Source: an uncultured Gemmiger sp.
Lineage (GTDB): Bacteria > Bacillota > Clostridia > Oscillospirales > Ruminococcaceae
Reading direction: 5' to 3'
Assembly: GCA_959018215.1 (NCBI GenBank)
Contig: CAUEKL010000056.1
Location: 1-11,566, forward strand
Length of the DNA stretch: 11,566 bases
Every line of letters starts with the position of its first letter. The first letter of the stretch is position 1. Of this stretch, positions 5,816-11,566 are shown piece by piece. A program made the position numbers and the translations under genes. Below the pieces are notes generated by a model. That model was not told the DNA's origin and ran no database searches. It saw only the letters and a list, made by a program, of their open reading frames with translations.

Positions 5816-7693
5816 TCAAATGTGGTTTTCACCGCTGTTATGCGCTTTTTGGAATGCTTGCGCATCCTCTAAGCTGAGCGTGAGCTCCAAGAGTCCAACG
5901 TAATTACTTGCGAGGATTCTTGATTGCTGCCTGTCCTGTGCCAATCCCGCCGCCGAAATGTCCCCATTCAGCCGACCATTCCTGTTGATCAGAAAGGGCT
6001 GGCGGGAAGCCCCGGGGGGCGGCCAGGCCCCCCGGTATAAATTGCTTTCCAGTGTAATGCGCGGATATTCCTTCCGCCCGTTGACCTCGCAGACCAGCGT
6101 CTGGGGTTCGGGCGCCAGATCCAACACCCAGGCGAACCGCGTATCGTCGATGGGTGTGATGCGGCGGACAAAGTTCTGGATGAACCACTCGCTCACCATG
6201 CCGTCGGTGAAATCCACCGCTTCGCAGAGGCTGGCCTCAATGGCATCCATGTCCAGCGCCTTGTGGTCCCCCTGTTTGGCCAGCAGTTCCGCTTTCTCCT
6301 TGTTGACCCGCTGCTGCTGAACGCCGATTTCGCTGCTCTGCTCCACAAACTGGCTCAAGGTGATCTGGTTGGATGCCTTCATCATGATCAGGTTGTCCAG
6401 CCGTTGGTTCAGGGTGTCCATGCGCTTGTCCAGAGCTTTCAGCTTGGCCGGGTCGGCGCTTTCCTCCCGATAGCAGGCATTGAGCATCCGGCAGGCTTCC
6501 AGTACTGCCTCCCGTCGGTTGCCCCACACGGTCTCGAAGATTTTCCGGGCCATCAGTTCCAGCTTCCATTCCGGGAAGGCTTTCAATTCACAGATGCCCT
6601 CGGGCAGGCCGTGCTTTTTCAAATACAGGGCGGACTGCTTCTTGTGGCGGTAGCACTCAAACCCATAGACCTGGGTGCCGTCCGCCTTGGTGTTCCACAG
6701 GTACCGCCGCAGCTTGGAACCGCAGTGGCACACCAGCTTGGTGACCCAGACATTTTTGGCGACGGTTCCACCGTACTTGCGGGGCTTGCCGTTCTCGTCC
6801 AGCAGGTTCCGCTGGCGGCTTCGGCGGATGTCGTTGCACCGATGCCAGAGTTCTTCATCGATGATGGGGGTGAAGTTTCCCTTTTTCAGGATGTAGGTTT
6901 CCTCGTCGTTGTTCTTTTTCCGGCTGTGCTCCAGCAGGTCGGTGGTCTGGGTACGGTTGTAAACGCAGTACCCCATGTAGGTGGGATTGCGCAGGATGCG
7001 GGTGATCTTGCTGGAATCCCATTTCAGGCGTCCGCCGCCGTCCTTGCGGCCTTTCGCAATCAAGGCTTTGGCTACCTTGCCCAGCCCGTCGCCGGTGGCG
7101 TACTGTTCAAAAATCATCCGCACCGTCTCGGCCTGTTCCTCGTTGATGACGTAGGTGTTGTGGGCCTTGTCCAGATCGTAGCCCAGGATATTGCCGTTGC
7201 CGAAAAGCACCCCTTTCTCCCGGCTCATCTGGATGCCGGCCCGCACCCGCTCGCTGGTCTTGCGGCTTTCCTCCTGGGCCATGGTGGCCATGATGGTGAG
7301 CCGCAGCTCTCCTTCGTTGTCCATCGTCCAGATGCTGTCCGCGGCAAAGTAGACCTCCACCCCCAGCTTGCTCAGCTTCCGGGTGTAGAACAGCGTGTCC
7401 ATCGTGTTGCGGGCGAAGCGGCAGACCTCGCGGGTGACCACCAGATCAAACTTGCCGCGCTCCGCATCCCGGATCATCTGCATGAAGGACGGACGCCTGG
7501 TGGCCTGCGTGCCGGTGATACCCTCGTCCACATACTGGCCCACCACCTCCCAGTTGGGGTTCTTGGCTGCCAGCTCCTGATACCAGTCCATCTGATTGTC
7601 CAGCGCCGACACCTGGGCCTCGTGTTCGGTGGAAACCCGCCCGTAAAACACCACGCGGCGGGGACGGTTCCGGTATTCCTGTAAAAAGCTCAT
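5816..7693 (-). CDS. Large serine recombinase (site-specific integrase)
   Basis: A 625-aa DNA recombinase that integrates and excises a mobile element through a covalent serine-DNA intermediate. The N-terminal resolvase domain has FYGRVST with catalytic S21 and R19, the VDEGITGT loop (about 55-62), and the active-site arginines in REVCRFAR (R88, R92, R95). Next come the long E helix (MAQEESRKTSERVRAG), the recombinase domain (about 165-290), a zinc ribbon with C322, C324, C347 and probably C368, a coiled coil (about 410-470), and a C-terminal strand-rich segment. The ATG follows AAAGGAGG at 8 nt. It lies 75 nt downstream of the 55-aa gene and has its own predicted promoter. The last ~65 residues, beyond a Pro/Gly-rich joint near 553-562, use different codons (AGG, AGA, TCA, TTA, CAA) from the body and may be a later addition. 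The first zinc pair is CXC rather than the usual CXXC. Confidence 0.95.
   Translation of the reverse strand: MSFLQEYRNRPRRVVFYGRVSTEHEAQVSALDNQMDWYQELAAKNPNWEVVGQYVDEGITGTQATRRPSFMQMIRDAERGKFDLVVTREVCRFARNTMDTLFYTRKLSKLGVEVYFAADSIWTMDNEGELRLTIMATMAQEESRKTSERVRAGIQMSREKGVLFGNGNILGYDLDKAHNTYVINEEQAETVRMIFEQYATGDGLGKVAKALIAKGRKDGGGRLKWDSSKITRILRNPTYMGYCVYNRTQTTDLLEHSRKKNNDEETYILKKGNFTPIIDEELWHRCNDIRRSRQRNLLDENGKPRKYGGTVAKNVWVTKLVCHCGSKLRRYLWNTKADGTQVYGFECYRHKKQSALYLKKHGLPEGICELKAFPEWKLELMARKIFETVWGNRREAVLEACRMLNACYREESADPAKLKALDKRMDTLNQRLDNLIMMKASNQITLSQFVEQSSEIGVQQQRVNKEKAELLAKQGDHKALDMDAIEASLCEAVDFTDGMVSEWFIQNFVRRITPIDDTRFAWVLDLAPEPQTLVCEVNGRKEYPRITLESNLYRGAWPPPGASRQPFLINRNGRLNGDISAAGLAQDRQQSRILASNYVGLLELTLSLEDAQAFQKAHNSGENHI
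6012..6035. repeat. GC-only inverted repeat inside the recombinase gene
   Basis: CCGGGGGGC (6012-6020) and GCCCCCCGG (6027-6035) are perfect 9-bp arms with a 6-nt loop. It lies in the recombinase coding sequence at about codons 553-561, exactly where the protein turns into a low-complexity WPPPG joint and codon use changes. No U-run follows on either strand, so it is not a normal terminator. It may mark a recombination junction. Confidence 0.6.
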
Positions 7694-7713
7694 AGGATCA
7701 ACCTCCTTTGGTG

Positions 7714-7731
7714 TACGCTCATTGTAGCGTA
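7714..7731. promoter_or_regulatory. Inverted repeat overlapping the recombinase -10 (operator candidate)
   Basis: TACGCT (7714-7719) and AGCGTA (7726-7731) are perfect 6-bp arms separated by 6 bp. The repeat covers the predicted -10 of the recombinase promoter. A dimeric repressor bound here would silence recombinase transcription while leaving the upstream operon active. Its small size means chance cannot be excluded. Confidence 0.45.
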
Positions 7732-7749
7732 TTGGTTTTTGTTTGAGAA
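7721..7749 (-). promoter_or_regulatory. Predicted promoter of the serine recombinase
   Basis: On the minus strand, TTCTCA (7744-7749) stands 17 bp before TACAAT (7721-7726; 5 of 6 to TATAAT). This places the transcription start about 20 nt before the ATG at 7693 and just ahead of the AGGAGG site. The segment is AT-rich compared with the genes on either side. Confidence 0.55.
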
Positions 7750-7768
7750 ATGTACAAATGGGTATTCT

Positions 7769-7936
7769 TCAATGCCGCTTCTTTTTCTTTTTGCCCGGGG
7801 CAAGCGGCACTGCCGGGACCGGCGGATAGGTAGCCAGCACATTGTCGTAGGTGGCCTTGTTGATCTTGCCCTGCTCGTACAGCCGCCGAATCAGCTTGTG
7901 GGCAATGTAGCGGGAATCAATCTGCAAACCCTCCAT
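7769..7936 (-). CDS. Small recombinase-associated protein (55 aa)
   Basis: A 55-aa protein beginning MEGLQIDSRYIAHKLIRRLY. Two predicted helices (residues 5-20 and 26-34: EQGKINKATYDNVLATY) are followed by a Pro-rich linker (PPVPAVPLAPG) and a basic tail, KKKKKRH. AAAGGAGG (7946-7953) lies 9 nt before the ATG, so translation is well supported. The start lies inside the end of the MobC-like gene (20-nt overlap), showing translational coupling. The helix-G-helix layout resembles the short SHOCT-like proteins often encoded just before large serine recombinases in Clostridia elements. The basic tail suggests nucleic acid binding. A role in recombination directionality is possible but unproven; I cannot name a family with certainty. 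Confidence 0.75.
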   Translation of the reverse strand: MEGLQIDSRYIAHKLIRRLYEQGKINKATYDNVLATYPPVPAVPLAPGKKKKKRH

Positions 7937-8309
7937 AGGGGTTTACCTCCTTTCCATCGGGTGTGTTGGGTGTGAAAGGTGAAAACGTCCGGGGCAGCAT
8001 GGCCCCCTGCATGAGCAGCACCGTGCTGTTCAGCAGCTGGAGGGTGTAGTCCAGCTGCTCCCGGCTTTCGTCGGTAGACTGGTTGCCTGCCAGCTCTTTC
8101 AGCTGGGTTTCCATCCACTGCATCTGCCGCAGCAACAGCCGGTAATCGGCGGGCGGCAGCGCCGTGGGCGTCTTGTGGATGATGAGTAGCCGAAGATACT
8201 GCTCCCGGGACAGCCCGGTGAGGGCCACGTTGCCGTTGAGCCGTGCCAGCTCGCCCTCGGTCAGGCGGACCTTCACTTCTTTGGTCCGCTGTTTGGTTGT
8301 GTTTTTCAT
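7917..8309 (-). CDS. MobC-like mobilization protein (ribbon-helix-helix)
   Basis: A 130-aa protein. Its N-terminus, EVKVRLTEGELARLNGNVAL followed by TGLSREQYLRLL (11-41), has the strand-helix-helix layout of ribbon-helix-helix DNA-binding domains found in MobC/relaxosome accessory proteins. These bind the transfer origin and help the relaxase nick it. A long helical region (53-98) follows, with a Pro-rich end. I chose the ATG at 8309, which follows AAAGGAGAACCC, over a TTG at 8357 that has no ribosome site. It lies 88 nt downstream of the ATPase gene and overlaps the next small gene, so the three form one operon. An alternative role is a transcriptional repressor of the element. No relaxase is visible nearby. 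Confidence 0.72.
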   Translation of the reverse strand: MKNTTKQRTKEVKVRLTEGELARLNGNVALTGLSREQYLRLLIIHKTPTALPPADYRLLLRQMQWMETQLKELAGNQSTDESREQLDYTLQLLNSTVLLMQGAMLPRTFSPFTPNTPDGKEVNPYGGFAD

Positions 8310-8397
8310 GGGTTCTCCTTTTGGTTCATTCGGTTGGGTAAGTATGCAACAACGCAAGGGGCAGCAGCACCGCGCCCTTTTGCATGGTTGCCTTGGT

Positions 8398-9357
8398 TCA
8401 TGCGTTCAGCTGCCAGTACCACTTGTCGCCCTTGCGGACGCTGCGGATGTTCAGCCTACCTTTGACCAGATTCACCGTCCGGTCTTGGATGCCTTTGTTC
8501 TTGAAATGTTGGATGATCTCCTGATTGGATACAGGGCCCTTTTCCAGCAGCTGGGGCAGTTCTTCCTCCACCTGCTGTTGCTTGGTGGGAGCTTCCGACA
8601 GGCTGTCGCAGCCGTTCAAGAGGGATTCGGCGTCCTCGTCCAGTTGCCGCAGCCATTCCACATGGTCGCTCAGCTCGAACAGCAGTGCAGGACCGGCAGC
8701 GGCCAGATTGCTTTTCACCGGCACCAGTACCCGCTGTGTGGGCGAACGCTGGTATCGTGTCACGGTCAGAATGGACCTAACGGCACCGGCAATGTCGATG
8801 GAACCGCTGGTGCGGTACAGGGCGCTGATGCCGCTCATCTTATTCATGTGCGCCACGATGAGCACAGCACATTTGGTGCGCTGGGCCATGGCGTACAGAT
8901 TGCGGAAAGCGCCCCGCACCTCGTTGGCCTGATTCATGCTCACCGTAGGACCGATGTAGGCTGAGAGCGGGTCGAGGATCAGCAGACGGGCATTCTCCTG
9001 CAGGATGCTCTGCTCCAGCCGTGGATCATCGAAGGTCAGCGCCCGCTTTTCTTCATTGATGATCTTGATGCGGGTGCAGTTGGCTCCTGCACTTTCCAGC
9101 CTCGGTTTGATAGTGTCGGCAATGCCGTCCTCCGAGGTCTGATACAGGATGTTGATGGGCTCCCGGGCGGCTTCCTCAAAGGGAAGGCTTTCCCCTTTGG
9201 AGAGCAGCGCCGCCAGTGACAGCACCGCCATCGTTTTGCCGCATCCGGGGTCGCCCTGTAATATGGTGATCTTTCCATATGGGATGTAAGGATACCAAAG
9301 CCATTTCACTTCCTCTGCCTGGATATCCGCAAAACAGAGGATCTCTTGTTCATTCAC
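8398..9357 (-). CDS. RepA/AAA_25-like ATPase (helicase or replication protein) of mobile element
   Basis: A 319-aa RecA-fold ATPase. The Walker A is GDPGCGKT at 35-42, an SED segment is near 75-77, the Walker B is LLILD at 125-129, and a sensor-like VAHMNK lies at 168-173. This is the layout of the RSF1010 RepA-type hexameric helicases and AAA_25 proteins found on plasmids and integrative elements, which unwind DNA to start element replication. The C-terminus (about 265-319: LLEKGPVSNQEIIQHFKNKG) looks like a winged helix for DNA binding. The start is GTG at 9357, with GGAGG 7 nt upstream. It is the first gene of the minus-strand mobilization operon, after a long noncoding leader. A DnaB-type loader or recombination mediator is possible; replication or maintenance of the excised element is the better guess. 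Confidence 0.85.
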   Translation of the reverse strand: MNEQEILCFADIQAEEVKWLWYPYIPYGKITILQGDPGCGKTMAVLSLAALLSKGESLPFEEAAREPINILYQTSEDGIADTIKPRLESAGANCTRIKIINEEKRALTFDDPRLEQSILQENARLLILDPLSAYIGPTVSMNQANEVRGAFRNLYAMAQRTKCAVLIVAHMNKMSGISALYRTSGSIDIAGAVRSILTVTRYQRSPTQRVLVPVKSNLAAAGPALLFELSDHVEWLRQLDEDAESLLNGCDSLSEAPTKQQQVEEELPQLLEKGPVSNQEIIQHFKNKGIQDRTVNLVKGRLNIRSVRKGDKWYWQLNA

Positions 9358-9529
9358 AAAAGTGCCTCCTTCATGAAGTTCAAATAAAAGGCCGGTCCGC
9401 CGAATCCGTTCCTGTCCGGGTGTCTCCCCAACGTCGTCTCGCTCGCCCTGCGGGTCATGGCAAGATCGTATCTCTTTCAGCGGCCGGGTATTCAGTTTTC
9501 AAGGTTCCGTGGCAACAGAATATCACGCC

Positions 9530-9558
9530 TTGACGTTAAAAGCTATACATGTTACGAT
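9530..9558 (+). promoter_or_regulatory. Predicted promoter of the zinc-ribbon protein gene
   Basis: TTGACG (9530-9535; 5 of 6) is followed after 17 bp by TACGAT (9553-9558; 4 of 6), with an extended TG one base before the -10. This gives a leader of about 100 nt before the ATG at 9665. Confidence 0.55.
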
Positions 9559-9571
9559 GTTTTCATGTAAA
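9542..9571 (-). promoter_or_regulatory. Predicted promoter of the ATPase-mobilization operon
   Basis: On the minus strand, TTTACA (9566-9571; 5 of 6) is followed after 18 bp by TATAGC (9542-9547; 4 of 6). It overlaps the plus-strand promoter head-on. The ATPase start lies about 180 nt downstream, which makes the GC-rich leader part of the transcript. Confidence 0.42.
9546..9569. promoter_or_regulatory. Inverted repeat between divergent promoters (operator candidate)
   Basis: TACATG (9546-9551) and CATGTA (9564-9569) are perfect arms with a 12-bp spacer, so the half-sites are centred 18 bp apart. They cover the -10 of the plus promoter and part of both elements of the minus promoter. One bound regulator could control both directions. 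Confidence 0.38.
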
Positions 9572-9664
9572 GATGAAATTACACGTTAGTTTTAGAGCCA
9601 TTACACAAATATATAGCGATAAAACGTTGTATTTTTGATATTCTGCATTTGAGGAAAATCCATT

Positions 9665-11524
9665 ATGTCTACAGGTTTTATCTTCCGTTTTGAGGGCGAT
9701 AAGTTGCTGCAGCCCTTTTTAATCCCCCAATCCTTGTTCACGCCCCAACTTCAGGGAAACCCAACTGCTCGGGAATTGCGCCGCCAGCAGGAATTGGAAG
9801 CCAACCATATGCTGCTGGAGAATATCGAGAAGGCCAGAGTGTCGCTGGATAAAGCCCCCGAACCCGGCCCGCTGGATGCCGAGTTTGAAAAGGAACCGGA
9901 TTTTGAGCCTGACGAGGAAAACTTGCTGGACCGGCTGAAGCGGTGGGGCAGCAAGTTCTTTGCCGATAAGAATACCCCTAAACCAATGTCGGAGGAACCT
10001 TTGGAGGCGGAGGAACCACTCTCTGCCCCGGCAGAGCAGCCTCCTCGGCCTGCCCATGTGCACAGACAGCGTACCGGTGTAATCCATCGGTACGAGCTGT
10101 TGGAACGCCTGTGCAGCATGAGCCCGCAGGAATACATAGACTATCTCCGGGAACATCAGAAAAACATCTGGATGGAAGAGAGCTATCCGCTGGGGATGCT
10201 GGTATTTGCTGCACTGGATCTTCCCTGGGCGGAGCTGGCACAGGAAGCGAAAGCGCTGCTGGACGCAAACCGGGATGCCGAAATGCCCATCAATCCGGAT
10301 CTGTTTACCACCTCTGACTGGCGGCATTATGTGGCACCGGCTTCTTCGCCAGCCCCTCCCGAAAGGGATCTGCACACCGTGGCTGAGGGGCTGGCCCACC
10401 CGGAAAAGACACTCTACTGTCAGGCGGCATCACTCTACAATAAGGTGCAGGATGCCTTGCAGGATTACCCGGCCATGCAGAGTCTGCTGAAAGATTACTG
10501 CACCCAGGCCGCTTCTGACTTTTACTATCAGGCGGTGCGGAAGCTGAACTTTATGGCCCTCTCTCAGGAAGACCAGGATATTATGAGAGAAAACAAATTC
10601 GTAAATGTGGCACTGCGGGAACTGAACAGAGCCTTTGCTCTGGAAAGTGCCTCCGAGTGTATCGAGCGGTATCTGGATTCCTGGCCGGAACCCGATGCGG
10701 TGTTGGTGCGCTATGGGGATTCCGATGATCGGGAGTATTCCGCTGCCGCCTATACGATTCTCAACCGGTTGTGGGAACAGCTGAAAGGCCTGTCTGATTT
10801 CCAGTCTGGTCTTGCAGATCTGGTGGAGTTCACTCTGGCGGCCTCCGACAACCATCCTGAAAAGGATGCCACCCAGTTTTTGGGCGACGCCATGCTGTTG
10901 CGGTATTCCGGCGTAAGGGCCGGGGAAAAGCTGTATGAGCGGCTCCACATGAAAATGCTCAGCCGGTTGTCTTTGCCGGAGGAATCTCCGAAAGCCCGGA
11001 AACATCCGGATATTGCCAGCCGGAGTTACTATGTAGCGGACAATCTGGCCGAGGTGGTCATGGTCGATTTTCTGCAAATGTGCGGTCAGCATAAAACCGC
11101 CCGCAGATGCAAGCAGTGTGGAATGCTGTTTGTACCGTTCAGTTCAGCTGCAAAGTATTGTGACCGCAAATCGCCAAACGGCGGGCAGCGCACCTGCAAG
11201 GAAGTGGCCGCCGAGGAAGTGGCAAAAAGCCGCACGGTGGACCCCGCGGTGGCACTCTACACCAAGATCGGCAACAAGCTGAACGGCAGGCTCAGCCGCT
11301 TTTTGTACATGTCCGATGCCTGCCGCAAAGCTACCATCACCCGCTGGCGGGCAGAAGTAAAGCCCCTGGTGTCGCAGGCATCGGAGCATCCCGAAACCTT
11401 TGACCCAGAGGCTTTTGATAAAGAACTATGTGCAATTTTCGATACAATCCGTCAGGAGGAGATGAAAAAGGAGCAAAGCAAGAAAGAAGCTATTTCCAAG
11501 ACGTGCGGGCGTAAGAGGATGTAA
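9665..11524 (+). CDS. Zinc-ribbon protein, DUF6076-like, function unknown
   Basis: A 619-aa soluble protein with no signal peptide or membrane segment. The N-terminal ~140 residues are acidic and low in complexity (EKEPDFEPDEENLLDR, then a Glu/Pro-rich stretch), followed by a mostly helical middle (about 145-470). Near the C-terminus is a four-cysteine ribbon: C482-X2-C485 in CKQCGMLF, C499 in KYCDRK and C511 in TCKEV. After it come EEVAKSRTVDPAVALYTKI and a helical basic end. The ribbon followed by a D-P-hydrophobic-Y-K helix resembles DUF6076 proteins of gut Clostridia, often seen near integrase genes; this is recalled, not searched. GAGG lies 10 nt before the ATG. It is transcribed divergently from the mobilization operon and could be element cargo or a host gene at the edge. 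DNA or RNA binding through the ribbon is plausible only. Confidence 0.75.
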   Translation: MSTGFIFRFEGDKLLQPFLIPQSLFTPQLQGNPTARELRRQQELEANHMLLENIEKARVSLDKAPEPGPLDAEFEKEPDFEPDEENLLDRLKRWGSKFFADKNTPKPMSEEPLEAEEPLSAPAEQPPRPAHVHRQRTGVIHRYELLERLCSMSPQEYIDYLREHQKNIWMEESYPLGMLVFAALDLPWAELAQEAKALLDANRDAEMPINPDLFTTSDWRHYVAPASSPAPPERDLHTVAEGLAHPEKTLYCQAASLYNKVQDALQDYPAMQSLLKDYCTQAASDFYYQAVRKLNFMALSQEDQDIMRENKFVNVALRELNRAFALESASECIERYLDSWPEPDAVLVRYGDSDDREYSAAAYTILNRLWEQLKGLSDFQSGLADLVEFTLAASDNHPEKDATQFLGDAMLLRYSGVRAGEKLYERLHMKMLSRLSLPEESPKARKHPDIASRSYYVADNLAEVVMVDFLQMCGQHKTARRCKQCGMLFVPFSSAAKYCDRKSPNGGQRTCKEVAAEEVAKSRTVDPAVALYTKIGNKLNGRLSRFLYMSDACRKATITRWRAEVKPLVSQASEHPETFDPEAFDKELCAIFDTIRQEEMKKEQSKKEAISKTCGRKRM

Positions 11525-11527
11525 TTG

Positions 11528-11566
11528 ATGGCGTTTCATCCTATAATTATCAGTGTACTGCTTGCT
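11528..11566 (+). CDS. Possible start of next gene (partial)
   Basis: An ATG at 11528, 3 nt after the preceding stop codon, opens a frame to the window edge reading MAFHPIIISVLLA. GAGG in the end of the upstream gene lies 9 nt before the ATG, which supports translation and coupling. Thirteen codons are too few to identify it; the hydrophobic run could be the start of a membrane segment. Confidence 0.4.
   Translation, partial: MAFHPIIISVLLA

Larger units (their letters stand above)
9358..9664. other. Divergent intergenic region with long GC-rich leader
   Basis: A 307-bp noncoding gap between the ATPase gene (minus) and the zinc-ribbon protein gene (plus). The right half (about 9520-9664) is AT-rich and holds overlapping divergent promoters. 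The left half (about 9380-9515) is GC-rich, has no credible reading frame on either strand, and would be the transcribed leader of the mobilization operon. In that leader, read on the minus strand, CCTTGAAAACTGAATA is followed by CCGGCCGC (9480-9487). About 80 nt later comes GCGGACCGG (9392-9400), which can pair with it except for one bulged A, then CTTTTATTTG (9381-9390). An origin of transfer or a structured leader RNA could lie here. Confidence 0.5.

Noticed and set aside
5163..5819. Minus-strand 218-codon frame opposite DUF3795
   Set aside because: Shadow of the DUF3795 gene. It would run through the terminator hairpin, and the plus frame has the conserved cysteine pattern.
6263..7684. 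Long plus-strand open frame (473 codons) opposite the recombinase
   Set aside because: It is the antisense shadow of the GC-rich recombinase gene: no ribosome site, Leu/Val/His/Gln-rich composition and no family resemblance, while the opposite strand has all catalytic residues.
8326..8385. 19-codon frame on the minus strand between the ATPase and MobC-like genes (possible leader peptide)
   Set aside because: No ribosome site at a useful distance and no regulatory hairpin after it; likely chance.
1..11566. CRISPR array, tRNA, rRNA or insertion sequence
   Set aside because: No regularly spaced repeats, cloverleaf, rRNA core sequence or DDE transposase with terminal repeats was seen while reading both strands; short or divergent cases could still be missed without a search tool.

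Overview
The window looks like chromosome of a moderately GC-rich Clostridia member, most likely a gut Oscillospirales/Ruminococcaceae relative. The reasons are strong AGGAGG ribosome sites, protein families typical of gut Firmicutes (GyrI-like, DUF3795, a large serine recombinase with small companion genes, a DUF6076-type zinc-ribbon protein) and AT-rich intergenic DNA between GC-rich genes. This is inference from the sequence alone; no database search was run.

Left part (1-4660, all minus strand): an exopolysaccharide or cell-surface glycan operon. Reading from its promoter near 4631-4659, it encodes a family 2 glycosyltransferase (4533-3403), a large galactofuranosyltransferase-like enzyme of the GlfT2 type (3338/3314-1470), UDP-glucose 6-dehydrogenase (1417-209), and the first ~52 codons of another family 2 glycosyltransferase that runs off the left edge. 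The dehydrogenase supplies UDP-glucuronate and the transferases would build the glycan. The leader and upstream DNA hold two perfect palindromes that look like operators.

Middle (about 4870-5815, plus strand): gene remnants, namely the 3' end of an unidentified gene and a GyrI-like gene that appears to have lost most of its middle. They are tightly coupled to an intact Cys-rich DUF3795 gene. A 14-bp bidirectional terminator hairpin closes this segment.

Right part (5816-9357, minus strand): part of an integrative/mobilizable element. In transcription order it has a RepA/AAA_25-like ATPase (GTG start), a MobC-like ribbon-helix-helix mobilization protein, a 55-aa basic-tailed small protein, and a large serine recombinase with its own promoter and an inverted repeat over the -10. 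Neither a relaxase nor a second element end is visible, so the element is only partly in view. The ATPase gene is preceded by a 307-bp noncoding region with a GC-rich leader and overlapping divergent promoters. From there a 619-aa protein with a C-terminal four-cysteine zinc ribbon (DUF6076-like) runs rightward (9665-11524), followed by the start of another possible gene at the right edge.

No rRNA, tRNA, CRISPR array or insertion sequence was seen.
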